Of a stretch of DNA of 64,000 nucleotides, positions 37,085-49,600 are shown one piece after another (position 1 is the stretch's first letter; each line of letters opens with the position of its first letter). The translations under genes and the position numbers were made by a program. The notes beneath the pieces are model-generated. The model was not told the DNA's origin. It ran no database searches and saw nothing but the letters and a program-made list of their open reading frames with translations. Origin of the DNA: Actinernus sp. WN-2022 (Eukaryota; Cnidaria; Anthozoa; Actiniaria; Actinernidae); NCBI GenBank assembly GCA_030867875.1, contig JAOWCC010000577.1, positions 157,038,344 through 157,102,343 of the forward strand. The letters run 5' to 3'.

Positions 37085-37775
37085 ATTCCCAAATACTAGT
37101 ACTACAGGGCACCTAACGTTTATTTAGTTGAATGGTAGAATATTCCTTGATCTCCCCTAAATGCTAATGAATGTGACGTCAACTCAGGAATTTACTGTAA
37201 CTTCTTTCTCCTTTTGTATGAACCTATTATTTGATATCTATATATATATAGTAATGTAATGTTTAAATTAAATTAACTTCACGGATACAAACTACAACGA
37301 TAGAGCGGTTTTCAGTTGAGTGTAGTAAAACCAAACGCAAATTACCCACATCCAGCCAATCATAGGAGCGAGTAATCACCAGTAACTCATAAATGGCTTC
37401 CCTGTGAGCCAATGACAAACCAAAGCAAAACCAAAACCAATTTGCGTTTGGTTTTACTTTGGATTCTGATTGGTTGGTTTACTTTCTCAGCCAATAGGAG
37501 AGCTTAGTAAACGCAAAACCAAAACAATTCCGACACTCAATTGAAATCCGCTCTATCATAGATGTTTACTAATTAAAAGGTCATTAATCTCTACCGGCAT
37601 GTTTTTGTATAATAAATGATTCCTGGTTTGACGTCACATTCATTAGCATTTTGGAGATATCAATCTCAACAACTCACAGATGCAACACTCAAATCAAGAA
37701 ATATTCTGCCATTCAACTATTCACTTGATGTAGATATTTGTGATGACAAAATAAACGATAGGTTCACTGTTTACA
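37085..37775. mobile_element. Two further ends of the same MITE family beside the GLB1 3' end
   Basis: GACGTCACATTCATTAGCAT and its partner occur inverted at about 37100-37200 and again at 37625-37650, followed by TTCACTTGATGTAGATA near 37718. They place MITE sequence in the likely 3' UTR of the beta-galactosidase gene. Between them sits a separate TA-flanked MITE (37301-37555). Confidence 0.4.
37301..37555. mobile_element. MITE with AGAGCGG termini and TA target site
   Basis: Left end TAGAGCGGTTTTCAGTTGAG and right end CAATTGAAATCCGCTCTA form inverted termini with TA at both edges, as in Tc1/mariner-type insertions. The interior repeats AAAACCAAACGCAAAT-like motifs in both orientations. Confidence 0.6.
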
Positions 37776-37797
37776 AGGAGTCACTAACACCACGAAC

Positions 37798-38142
37798 TCA
37801 ATCAACTGAACGATGCAACGACTCCAATGCTTCAATCAGATACTCTTTAGCTCTGGCCGATTGTGGTGGGATGCCAACGTATTTAGAGATCCACTGTTTG
37901 GATCGCCGCTGGACGGCTTTGACATTCAGTGGTTTGACAGCACCATTTATGATGGGTGTCGATCTGAAGGTCACAAAACAGCCCTCGGGATAGTCGCACG
38001 GGTTTTCGTCCAGTTCGAGAAGCACTAGTTTGCTAGGCTGCTGACCTGGTGTTAAGATGCTCGCTGGCACAAATAGAGTATCTTGGGGACCAACCGCTGG
38101 CCAGTAACGACCGACGTTGAATCCGTTGATGTAGACTTGACC
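37798..38142 (-). CDS. GLB1: GLB1-type gene, terminal coding exon 11
   Basis: 345 nt including stop. Encodes [26 protein letters not shown] and [12 protein letters not shown], the jelly-roll C-terminus. The tail after INGAVKPLN is family-variable. Acceptor CCTAG. The 3' flank below 37798 is made of MITE sequence, and no convincing poly(A) signal could be singled out. Confidence 0.9.
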   Translation of the reverse strand, partial: GQVYINGFNVGRYWPAVGPQDTLFVPASILTPGQQPSKLVLLELDENPCDYPEGCFVTFRSTPIINGAVKPLNVKAVQRRSKQWISKYVGIPPQSARAKEYLIEALESLHRSVD

Positions 38143-41100
38143 CTAGGTAAGGAAGATTTTTACTTTAAAAGAGCCAAGGCTGAAACTATGGTTAAACTAG
38201 CACATACTTGACAACATTGTAGAATTCAAATCCGGGGACATGACATCGAAGTCGAAGAAAATATTATTTCCTCAGTTGTTTTTGAAACCAACAAAGAAGA
38301 GAAGTACGCAGAAACGAAAATGCGGGTCATTTGGAGGGCCATGCGGGACGCGGGATAAATGACAAAAATGATGCGGAACTGTCCCGTTCAATGCGGGACA
38401 TGGCAAGTATGCTGTCAGACATCCTCAGTCTTCACAGTAGTGGACATCAGTACGAGGGATTTTACAGTAGCCAACTCGAAAGCTTCTGCTGTACACTCAT
38501 AACCTAAATACTCCAATTATCAATTTTTTCCTTACTTCTAACAGTGTATGCATTCCAACCAAAAGTTGCTTTTTTGACTTTATTTTCTCAGTTGTCCAAT
38601 CAGCGACGTCTCTGAAAACAATGAAACCTATATTTCTACGACACCAACCAATCATAACAAACTTAAGGTTTACAAATTGTCTGACCCATTGTTTCGTATC
38701 ATGCCTATGATTGACTGCTGCTATAAGACTGGAAAAAGCAATGACCGTTCACGGTTCTAGTGTCCTTACTGTAAAATAAATAAGCACTAGTACTGTCAAT
38801 TGTGTAACAAATACAACTCGAAAAAACTTACACGAGGCAGCAAAAGTAACAGCAGCAATAGACTAGCTATGAAGTTACGCTCGCCTAAATAATATCTGTT
38901 CATAGTAACGTTATAGGCGAATCTTCGTTTACGGACGTTTTTTCCTCATTAGCATACATCAAACTTCAAGCGACGAACATACAAACGAACATCGAGTCCA
39001 GAAATCGAAAGAGTTTGTCACATTTTATAATCACCGAAAAGTTGAGAGTGATATGATAAATATATTTTGAGGAATGAGCGTTCAAAAATCTCAAAATTTA
39101 CAAAGAATGTATGGCTGTCAGCAACTCTTGCCACCCAGCCCATTTTTATTTCTCCGTAAATATTTAACATATCAATTTCAAATTTTCGGTGATTACTAAG
39201 TTTAAAGTTCTCTTTCAACTGATGTAGTCTGTTTGTTTGTAGCTTGAAGTTTAATTTATGCTAATGAGGCAAAAATGTAAACAAGGACGTCAGCAAGGAT
39301 TCGCCTATTAATGGCCTTACACAACAGCAGGACATTTGCATGATTGGCTGAAAGGCGATATCCACACACGTAACATGTTCGTATTTTTACGTGTGTTCAG
39401 ATACGATTTCTCAGTGCTGGAAATCCTTGTAAAACACTGTAATTTATAGAATAAATGTTTTATCACATGACCACTTATTTTGTTTTAATGGCCTTTTTTA
39501 TACTAGAGATGCATAATGCGTATGGACGTATTTGGGCAAAGAACCCTTAGTGCGACTAGTATAAAGGCGGGACGAAATATGAAACGAACTTGATGATAAA
39601 TCCCGCCATATTTTTAGAGGGAATGGGTTCTACTTGTTGTTCTTCTTTTGGTCAAAGAAAACTTAGTGCATCTTCTTAGTTCGTCTAGTATAAAAAAACG
39701 GGCACAAGAAGCATTATGCGACTGGACGAACTAAGTTCTATAGTGCGTAGTTTAGGACGGATTACCAACTTAGTTCGTCCAGTCGCATAATGATTCTTGT
39801 GCCCGTTTTTAAGTTTTCTTTGCCTAAAAGAACAACAACAAGCAGAACCCATTCCCTCTAAAAAATATGGCGGGATTTATCATCAAGTACGTCTCATACT
39901 TCGTCCCGCCTTTATACTAGTCGCACTAAGTTTTCTTTGCCAAAATACGTGTAGACGCATTATGCGTCTCTAGTATAAAAACGGCCAATAACGGCAAAAC
40001 AACAAGCATAAAATCGAGCAGGGCCGGTCAGCTTTTTCCGGTGCGCTCAAGTCAGACCCCGGGCAGCCAAGGTGGCGCAGTGGTTACGCGCTTCGCCTCT
40101 CACCTCTGTGGCCCAGGTTCGATTCCCGGACACGGCGCCATATGTGAGTTGAGTTTGTTGGTATCTCGCCCTTGCTTCGAGGGTTTTTCTCCGGGTTCTC
40201 CAGTTTTCCTCCCTCCGCAAAATCCAACACGCTGAATTCCAATTCGATCTGTGAATTAGCCGGGACCTGGCTTTGATCAGCCCCCATGGTTGTTTCAGGT
40301 CTCGTTAGAAATTCAGAGTTTTTATTTACCCCCATCACGTGACTTTTGTATATGGGTTTGAAAGGAAAGCGCGCGCGGGGCCGTGTGGGTAATATGATTC
40401 TTCGCATAGTTTTCCCTATCTTACCCATCAAAAGAAAACAAAAACAAAAAGTTTGTCTGGCTCACCTTCTTCCATGCCTCAAGGTATAAAAATGTGTCTT
40501 TTGGTATACCATCTTCGGATGGCGGAATATCAGCCGTAAAGAACGTCGGAGCATTTGACGTCTGGACTTCACTAAAATGGTAGCCCTTCAAATGCTGCCT
40601 TGTATAACCTAATATATTATTGATGTTTAGTGGGTACATTTTCCAGTTAACGAGAACATCATCTCCAAGGGTGACATTTCCAAGGATCCCTTTTGGGTCC
40701 ACCAAATGAGGCCCATAGTTAATACGGCCCATATTCTCGACCAGAAGGCTGAGAGTTAGGAATTCGCCAACAACAATGGACGCAGTTGGTTTATCAACAC
40801 GACAGATGGTCGCTTGGCGAATCTGTATACGAAGAATCAGGAAACAAGAAGCATGAGAATTCGACGGAGTGCAATCAGTACTCCTAAAGTTAACGAATTC
40901 AAGCCAATGTTTGTGTAGCTGTACATATATCTGCTGTTTTTTAGCTGCATCCACAAAAACCAACACGGTAAATATCAATTTGATTTGTGGTTTAGCCTAC
41001 CTTACGAGCAGAGCCTTCAACAACTCCGAAATCTTCTCGTTTCGTGGAGTCGAAGAAGGCTTTGCTCGCAGGGTAGATTTAGCCGCTTGGTCAGTCCGTG

Positions 41101-44100
41101 TGTTACAACTTACTTTAAAAACTCATGAATAATTAATGACCATTGTGTCCAATCAGATGAAGCAAATCAGTCCTTTATACCTGGAGGGATTTGAATTCTG
41201 TCCCAGGGGGAAACGGGGTTAATGATTGAGACAATGGATAAGCACCTTACAACTTTGATGTTTCAGCTTTCTCATTGAATTGCTAATTAGGATGAACGTT
41301 TTATATAAAGAATACTAATGAACATGAAATTTTATATAAAGTTTCATCCCAATTAAGAATTCACTGATAAAGACCCAAAGATAGCAAAAAGTACACGGAA
41401 CATGAGGTACCTAGATAATAAATTTTGCACTAAACTTACTAATATCAGCAGACTACCGAGATACACAGATATTTTTTTAAAAATGAAGTTACCAACTACT
41501 AGAGTTCCTAAGGAGAGGAATCGCTCACTTAATTAATTCATGAAATGACCATATAAACTAACATAAATTAGCAGTGGTTTTAAAATGTACAAATTTGACA
41601 GCAATTGAGCGACGATGGTTGTTTAGTATAGTGGTTGCGACGTTTGCCTTACGAGTAGGCGGGACCGATGTTCGAGTTCCAGAAAATCTCTGAATTTTTT
41701 TTTGCCTCTCCGTTTTCTTGAGAAGTTTTTCTTGAGAACCCTAGCTCTAGGTTGGTAAGATCTTGTTTACTGACCGGTCAGTTTATTTTTATTTTCAGGG
41801 TAGGATTTTAGTTAGTTTATATTGTCATTTCATGAATAAATTAAGTGAGCGATTCCTCTCCTTAGGAGCTCGTACCGACTACCATTACTTGTTTACTGAA
41901 CCACTGTTTAATTCCAATTATTAAATCAAACTCAAAGCCGTAAAATAAAAACGTGCATTAAACTTACAAACATCCTCTTCATATTTTGTGTAGGAGTCAA
42001 AAATTTAGATTCTGCTGCAATGTCACTCACATCGCTTTCCAAGTTTTGAACTTTATCGATGTCAACCACGACACCAAACCTTCAAGTGCAGCTTCTTGTC
42101 CGAGCTTGTTCTTTGCCACACAATGCTTTCAGCATTGCGAAACGCCGCTTCAAACAACATAGTATGGTAATTTCTTCATGTCATTCCCTTGAGATGTTCG
42201 TAATTGCAGGCGGTGATTACTCAAATAGTTTGCATGGTGTTGGGAATACAAAGGTTCAATGGCTCATTAAGTAACTATTATAAGTTTTTGAAGCCGTTTA
42301 ATAAACCCGCAGCACGTGTTTTATCAGGTCTAAAACTGATAAAATACTGCTGCTCGTTTATTAAACAGTACATGTACACGGGATGAGACCTCCATTGATC
42401 TCAGCGAGACCAGTAATTACAAATAACTGACTGGACTCGAAAAGTAGAGTACGCCAGCCTCGGCGTTTCGTTTTTAGATTTCGGAATTCTGACCCACAGC
42501 AGGCTCGAAAGCATTGTCATTTTCAGCACTAAATTAGCAAATTCACAGGCAACCCAATCTATGGATTTGTGAAAATAGAAGATATGTATGGGTTTTATAA
42601 ATCCTTTCAAATTGCCGTACAATGTATAAATGAACATACCTTTTCGCTTCCATGTTGTTTCCTTTGTGGTTTTTCTTCTCTTGGAACCATTTTATAGTTT
42701 TTTAGGAGTTTTTCATCCCCCTCGGCTCACCACCTAAGAATCTCATTCTCATTCTAAAATGGTTCCAAGCGAAGAAAAACCACAAAGGAAACAACATGGA
42801 AGCGAAAATATGTGTTTATTTATATATTGTACGGCAATTTGAAAGGATTTATAAAACCATACATATCTTCTATTTTCACAAATCCATAGATTGGGCTGCC
42901 TGTGGCAAATTGAGAGAAAAAAAGTAACGTCATCAATCAGTATGTCATTTAATTTAATTTGGATTTGATTTGAGTCATTTGCATCAGAGAAGGTTCAGAG
43001 CCTGATCACAGGAGTACTTAACTGGGAGGCGGTTTTTGTAAGATGTGATATGCTTTTGGAGTTTATGTTGATGCAAATAGTTGCATTCGTACTTCCCCGA
43101 CACATTGTAGATTTTAAATTGTCAATTGAATCTCCAAATCCATGGGAAGGCTTTGAAAAGTCCGTCGTAATTGTCTGTTACTGGTCTCGCGTGAGATCAT
43201 ATAGCTGTAAGAGAACAGTTTCTTTCTAGCTGATGCACCAACCTTTCCCACGTAAATAACAGCTCTGTCCCGTACACCAGGGATGCTTAGAGTAACCATG
43301 TGATTGGCGTATTTGGACGGGATCTGGGTCTGGTAGAGGGCAAAGCCATAGTTCTGCCCAATCTGCTCCATAGTCAGTGGGTAGGTAGCATTGATGTAAC
43401 CATTAGGCGAGAGGATAGGAAGGACATCGAGCAACCTACCGATCTGGAAAGACATTTACGTATATGAAGGCTTAGTTTTGGGCACGAGGGCAACAACGCG
43501 ACATTGCCGTTAATACTCCAGATACTTTCGCAAACAGATATGTACTGGAGCCAACCCTGACTTCGTTCACCCCACCCCATCATTTGTGATGGGGCTTTAC
43601 CAATAGATGGTTTGCACTCAATCCCCAGAGATTCAAATGACAAAGGACATGGCGGCCATGTTGGTGTACAGAACAAAAGAAGCTAACGTATAATCTATTG
43701 TTAACTGTACACCAACATGGCGGCTATGACGTCACGTGCAAAGGGTCTATAGACCGATTCAAGAATTACCGCTGGATGCGATGACTACAGACGCATTTAC
43801 TCAACGTTAATCTCGCTCTAATTAACAATTACACTATGAGCTCGAAGTTTCTATTATATAAATAGACTGTGTCCGTCGAGGAACTATCAGCTCATAGTTG
43901 CTTCGTTCTCGGGCTTATATTTGTTTTAAGAACATCAAATTTCCAAGGGAAACTATCAGCAGATAGGTCCGAGACAGACACAGTCTATTTGCATTATTGT
44001 TCAACACAAAATTGTCTTTCGTGCTCAGCGGGCACTATTATACAAATAGACTGTGTCCGTCGAGGAACTATCGGCTGATAGTTGCCCGCGGAAATTTGAT

Positions 44101-46610
44101 GTTCTTAAAACAAATATAAGCCAGAGAACGAAGTTCGAGGGCTTATATGCTAGTTTTAAGAACATAAAATTTCCAAGGGAAACTATCAGCCGATAGTTCC
44201 GAGTCAAACACAGTCTATTTGTCGTTATTGTTCATCACAAAATTGTCTTCCGCTCTCAGCGGGCACTATTATACAAATAGACTGTGTCCGTCGAGGAACT
44301 ATCGGCTGATAGTTGCCTGAGGAAATGTGATGTTCTTAAAACAAATATAAGCCCGAGAACGAAGTTCGAGGGCTTATATGCTAGTTTTAAGAACATCAAA
44401 TTTCCAAGGGAAACTATCAGCCGATAGTTCCGAGACAAACACAGTCTATTTGTCGTTATTGTTCATCACAAAATTGTCTTCCACTCTCAGCGGGCACTAT
44501 CGCCTGATAGTTTGCCTCCGCGGACGACAACTATCACGTCACGTGATCTCTTTTGGCGAATGAGCGCGCGCCAAAATTTTGTGGTGAACTATAACGCTCG
44601 ATAGTTTTCATCCGCAGACGACAACTATCAAGTCACGTGATCGCTTTTAGCCAATGAGCGCGCGCCAAAATTTTGTGCTGAACTATAACGCTTGATAGTT
44701 TTCATCCGCGGACGACACCTATCACGTCACGTGACCACTTTTAGCCAATGAGCGCGCGCCAAAATTTTGTGCTGAACTATAATGCCTGATAGTTTTCATC
44801 CGCGGACGACAACTATCAAGTCACGTGATCGCTTTTAGCCAATGAGCGCGCGCAAAAATTTTGTGGTGAACTATAACATCACGTCACGTTATCGCTTTTG
44901 ACCAATGAGCGCGCGCCAAAATTTTGTGGTGAACTATAACGCCTGATAGTTTGCATCCGCGGACGGCAACAATCACGTCACGTGATCGCTTTCAGCCAAT
45001 GGGCGCGCGCCAAAATTTTGTGGTGAACTATAACGGCTGATAGTTGACGAAGAGCGTATTATCAGCCATGGAAACCGAGAGCGAGTAGTCTAATTGCTTT
45101 AGTAGAAACCAACGAGTAGTTCAATCTTAAACTGAAACAAGAAGATTTTTTGACATTTTGACAACTTGGTAGCCATCGTTTTGATTTTGAAAACCAGCTT
45201 TTTCGCTACTCACTATCTATCACAGAATAAGATAGTGAGTAGCTTAGCCAATCAGATTGCCGGATTCGTGATAGAACACTAGCTGGATTCTATTATTATA
45301 AAATAGATTCGATAGTACGTGCACACGATAGAAAGTTGAGCACGTGCTTGAGCTAGTTGGGATAATTCACGTTTTGATGATCAAATTAAATGAGCGTTAT
45401 TCCGTGTTTTTACTCATTTATTTTAACAAGGAAATGAAAAAAAAATCCCATAGTTATAGAAGTACTTATGGAAGATTGGAAGAACTCAAAGTATCACTGG
45501 AAGCACTCGCCCTTCGAAACTCCCACTCAGAAAATGTTTTCTATTTCTTAAATTTTCTTAAATAGAAAACAACATAGGTTACTTTTGAGATTGTTTGCAA
45601 CATACGGTCAGATCCTCACTTACTTTCTTGAGCAAGACTTTCCCATAAGCGTATTTAGGAGTGGAAGGGGGCAAAACACCAGAGGGCACACCCATATATC
45701 TGGATATGACCTCTAGAATGAGGAAGTATTTCTGGGTCGTGTCGCCAGCTTCTGTTAACGGTGCATCGTAATCGTAACTTGTTGGTTGCGGTTGGAACTG
45801 ACTTATGCTGGTACCGCAATTAGCACCTGGATTATAAAAATAGGAAAATGAATTTACACATCCCAAGATGACATCACATGAAGCCCAAGTTAAAAGCTGT
45901 ACTATGAACCACAGGTAAGCTAAGCTCTGTAAATGGCAATAATTAATAGCATTTGTATGGGATATTTTAGTATTTTGAACGTAAACATTAAAATTAATAT
46001 AGCTTGTCTGGGTCAATGTTCCAATAATTTTAGCAAACTCTTTCCTCGCTACCCTTCTCTATACAGAAAAGAGGAAATTTCCATATTAATTGCTATTAAA
46101 TATTGCCATTTACAAACTTTAGTTTAACCTATGTACGAACAAGGTGCAGTTTTCTTCACACTTCTCTTACACTTTAATAGAGACTTGGTCAAATGCAATG
46201 CATATAATTTTACCATTCATAAATCCAAAGCTTGTGCCTCCCTCAAACATGTACAAGTTAACAGAAGCATTCATGGCTAGGATCAAGTCCAAATACTTGG
46301 CAACTTGAGCAGGATTCACTGTCTGGTGCCTCTCGCCCCAGTGATCTAGCCATCCTGGATAGAACTCAGAGTTTACTAGAGGACCAGTTGGTTGATATTT
46401 CCTCAGGATGGCGAAGGGATGGGTGGGGTCGATACCTTAAAATAAAAAAAACCATCCCAAAGAGTAAGAAGCATATCATTACCAGCTTACATATTTTAAA
46501 CAACTGTTCCAATAAAGGATTAATGATCTGCTACATTTGTGTGTTGACAAAATTTAAGCATTAGAAATCATTGGTCTGTTGAGTGGGCGAGGTTGCGGGT
46601 TCAATCCCAG

Positions 46611-46649
<39 letters not shown>

Positions 46650-49600
46650 GGTGCTGCCTTTACATAATACAGTAAACTTTTAGACCTTCATGTCTTCTAG
46701 GATAAGGACGATAAATCGTAGGCCCTCGGAAACCTCCATAGAAGGGCTTTAAGCCTGTTGAGGTTCTCCGTCCACCTTCAAGTGGTAAAACAGAATTAAT
46801 CATTCCTTGAAAAAAATAGGTCCGCATTTACGAACATAGGTGACCATGATATATATTCTACTCAAGGAACAAAGAAAAAGTTATCTTAGCAATAATTAGT
46901 GAACTGATCTGATCGATCCATGGTCCAATCCATGGTCCAATCCATACTTCACTGCTCCCGGTTAGCTCAGTGGTTAAGCTCTGGTCTGTTGAGTGGGAGG
47001 TCGCAGGTTCAAACCCCAGCTGGTCCAATACTCAGGGTCTTAAAATAACTGAGTAAAGGTGTTGCCATTGTGAAACAACTGCAAATGGCTAGATCTTCAA
47101 GTTCTTCTCAGATATGGATGTAAAATTGTAGGTCCACTTACGGAGGCAGGCCTATTGTTTGTACTCCTGTGATCAGGCTCTGATCCAAATGTCCCAAATC
47201 AAATCAATCAAATCTCACCCTGCATGAGGTGCCTTCATGCAGACTCAGACTCAGTGAATTTGAACCTTCATATACAATGTATGTACATTTGGACTCAAAA
47301 TACAAAATAAAAGTGGACTTTATTTCAATTCGTTAAATCCACTAAACCAATATTTTTTAATTACTCTTATGCTTGCCAGTTATACAGGTTTTGGAATGAT
47401 TAATTACCTCAAGGCAAATGAAGAACATGCATGGTTATACATTAACTTGATTACACTGCTTTTAAAATATAATTTTAAATAATTTCTCCAGCAAAATTAT
47501 CACCAAAGCATGTGCAATGGTTGCCTAAAAACTGAGAACAGAGCAATAAATACAATAATTATGATTAAATAAATAGTTGTGTTATTACTATATATACTAT
47601 TTTAAGGTAAAAGATACTGAAAAAAGCTTTACATGTACCTGGCCCGAAATCAACTGTAGTAAACATGCTCGGCAAAGAGCCACACTTTAACATGGAATCT
47701 GAAAATCCATCCGTTGTGAACAGGACAACGTCATTTCCAAGATGCTTGCGAAAGAGACTCTCCAAATGTGACATGTAGGCGTGGTCACAAGTGTAGTAAC
47801 TGCCATACTCATTCTCAACCTAAGACGCAATAATTGGTTAGGGTTAGTTGTATTATCCAACTAATTGCACTCAGGAGTCCAAATAATGCCTGAGACAGCC
47901 TGGGATGAATACAGATATCCTGCATTATAACCTACATTGTATCATAGACAAATATATTCTCTCCCACATCTGATTGGTTGTTTATGCATCACATAATCTA
48001 ATATTTTCTATCTGCAAGCGGGAAATATCAGCAAAACACCTCCTGTGAGTGTATAAACGTGTGTGAAAGAAAATTTTCAAAGGATGATGATAACAATAAT
48101 TTACATTGTGGCATCGAAATATGCCCTGACATTTGTCCTTGGACATTATCTGATCCTCAAAGCTCAAAGTTTCCCTTGAGCTTCGCTCTCTCTGGAACTG
48201 TTCTCTTCTTGGAACAGATAACGTCTGAAGACGAAATATCAGAGCATATTTCGATGCCACAAATATGTTATTGTATTTAATATCTAGTATACAGTAGTTA
48301 TTTCTACTCTAGAAAACTACAATATTTAGAGAGAAAAAGTTGGAAAACAATTCTTATTAGTCAGTTTAGTGTATAGTATGGCAGATATTTTGACTTGAAA
48401 ATGACAATGTATTTCTGCATGACTCTGGCCATACTACAAAACTATCAAATAAGATTATTTATTATTAAATATACATGTACAATGTAACTAAGTAATTTTG
48501 CGAGCTATGATTGGTCAATGTGTGGTACAGACCCTCCTGTACAGACCCTCCTGTACAGACCCTCCTGTACAGACCCTCCTGTACAGACCCTCCTGTACAG
48601 ACCCTCCTGTACAGACCCTCCTGTACAGACCCTCCTGTACAGACCCTCCTGTACAGACCCTCCTGTACAGACCCTCCTGTACAGACCCTCCTGTACAGAC
48701 CCTCCTGTACAGACCCTCCTGTACAGACCCTCCTGTACAGACCCTCCTGTACAGACCCTCCTGTACAGACCCTCCTGTACAGACCCTCCTGTACAGACCC
48801 TCCTGTACAGACCCTCCTGTACAGACCCTCCTGTACAGACCCTCCTGTACAGACCCTCCTGTACAGACCTTCCTGTACAGACCTCCTGTACAGACCTTCT
48901 GCCCACTTCTGGACTCAAAGAACACGTAGAAACCATATAATAAACATCTTATACTGTAACCTTGTTTGCTTGGTCAAACCGTATGTTATGGATCCTCATT
49001 TTCCCCCTTTTTATGGCCCACGCACTTCGCATCTGGGCCATAAAAAAGGGGAAAAAACTTGGTCCATAACTAGTTATGGTATGGACCTTGCAGTCAGTTA
49101 ATAACAAGTATAATTTATACAGCAAGAAAGTTATTTTCTATTATACACCAAACAGGGTTTTATGCCTTTCTCATCCAATAATATGTGTAATAAATAAAAA
49201 TATTTAGGCCTTGCAAAGGTGAAGGCCACAGAAAAATGCCACACAAGAGGTGGTCCTAGCTGGGGAGAAGGTGGGAAAATGCAACAGTTTCAAGTTGTCT
49301 AAGTTGTGAAGCTGGCAAATTGATGAGTGCAAGCAAATGACGACTGTGCACTGGCCCAAACCTTTCCTAGAGGGGGTGGTATTTCTATTGTTCCAGCCCC
49401 AAGCTAATATAAGGCCCAGATGTTTAATTGCATGACTAATATAGAAGGAATATGGACAAGAAAACAAACAAAAAATTTTCACTAGCAAATACAATGTATT
49501 AATCCCCTTTCAAATTTTGAAGAGCTGGGCAGCTGGTAAACTTTGCTGGCTATGTCAACTTACAGTTACCACCGTAAATTAATTGGGTTGTAAATCTCTT

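Noticed and set aside
40084..40431. 115-codon minus-strand ORF
   Set aside because: Overlaps the tRNA-derived SINE; antisense translation of repeat sequence.
43114..43242. Extension of GLB1 exon 9 past the GTTGGT site
   Set aside because: The residues after VIYVGK do not match the family and end in a stop; splicing to 40822 restores the family sequence.
46951..47030. Functional tRNA gene
   Set aside because: A- and B-boxes are present but a repeated SINE body follows and a sister copy exists nearby.
48526..48900. CRISPR array
   Set aside because: Units are contiguous 14-bp tandem repeats with no spacers, in an animal genome.
48498..49101. Long overlapping ORFs on both strands with [18 protein letters not shown] repeats
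   Set aside because: They are translations of the 14-bp minisatellite, which lacks stops; no start context, splice or codon signature supports a gene.
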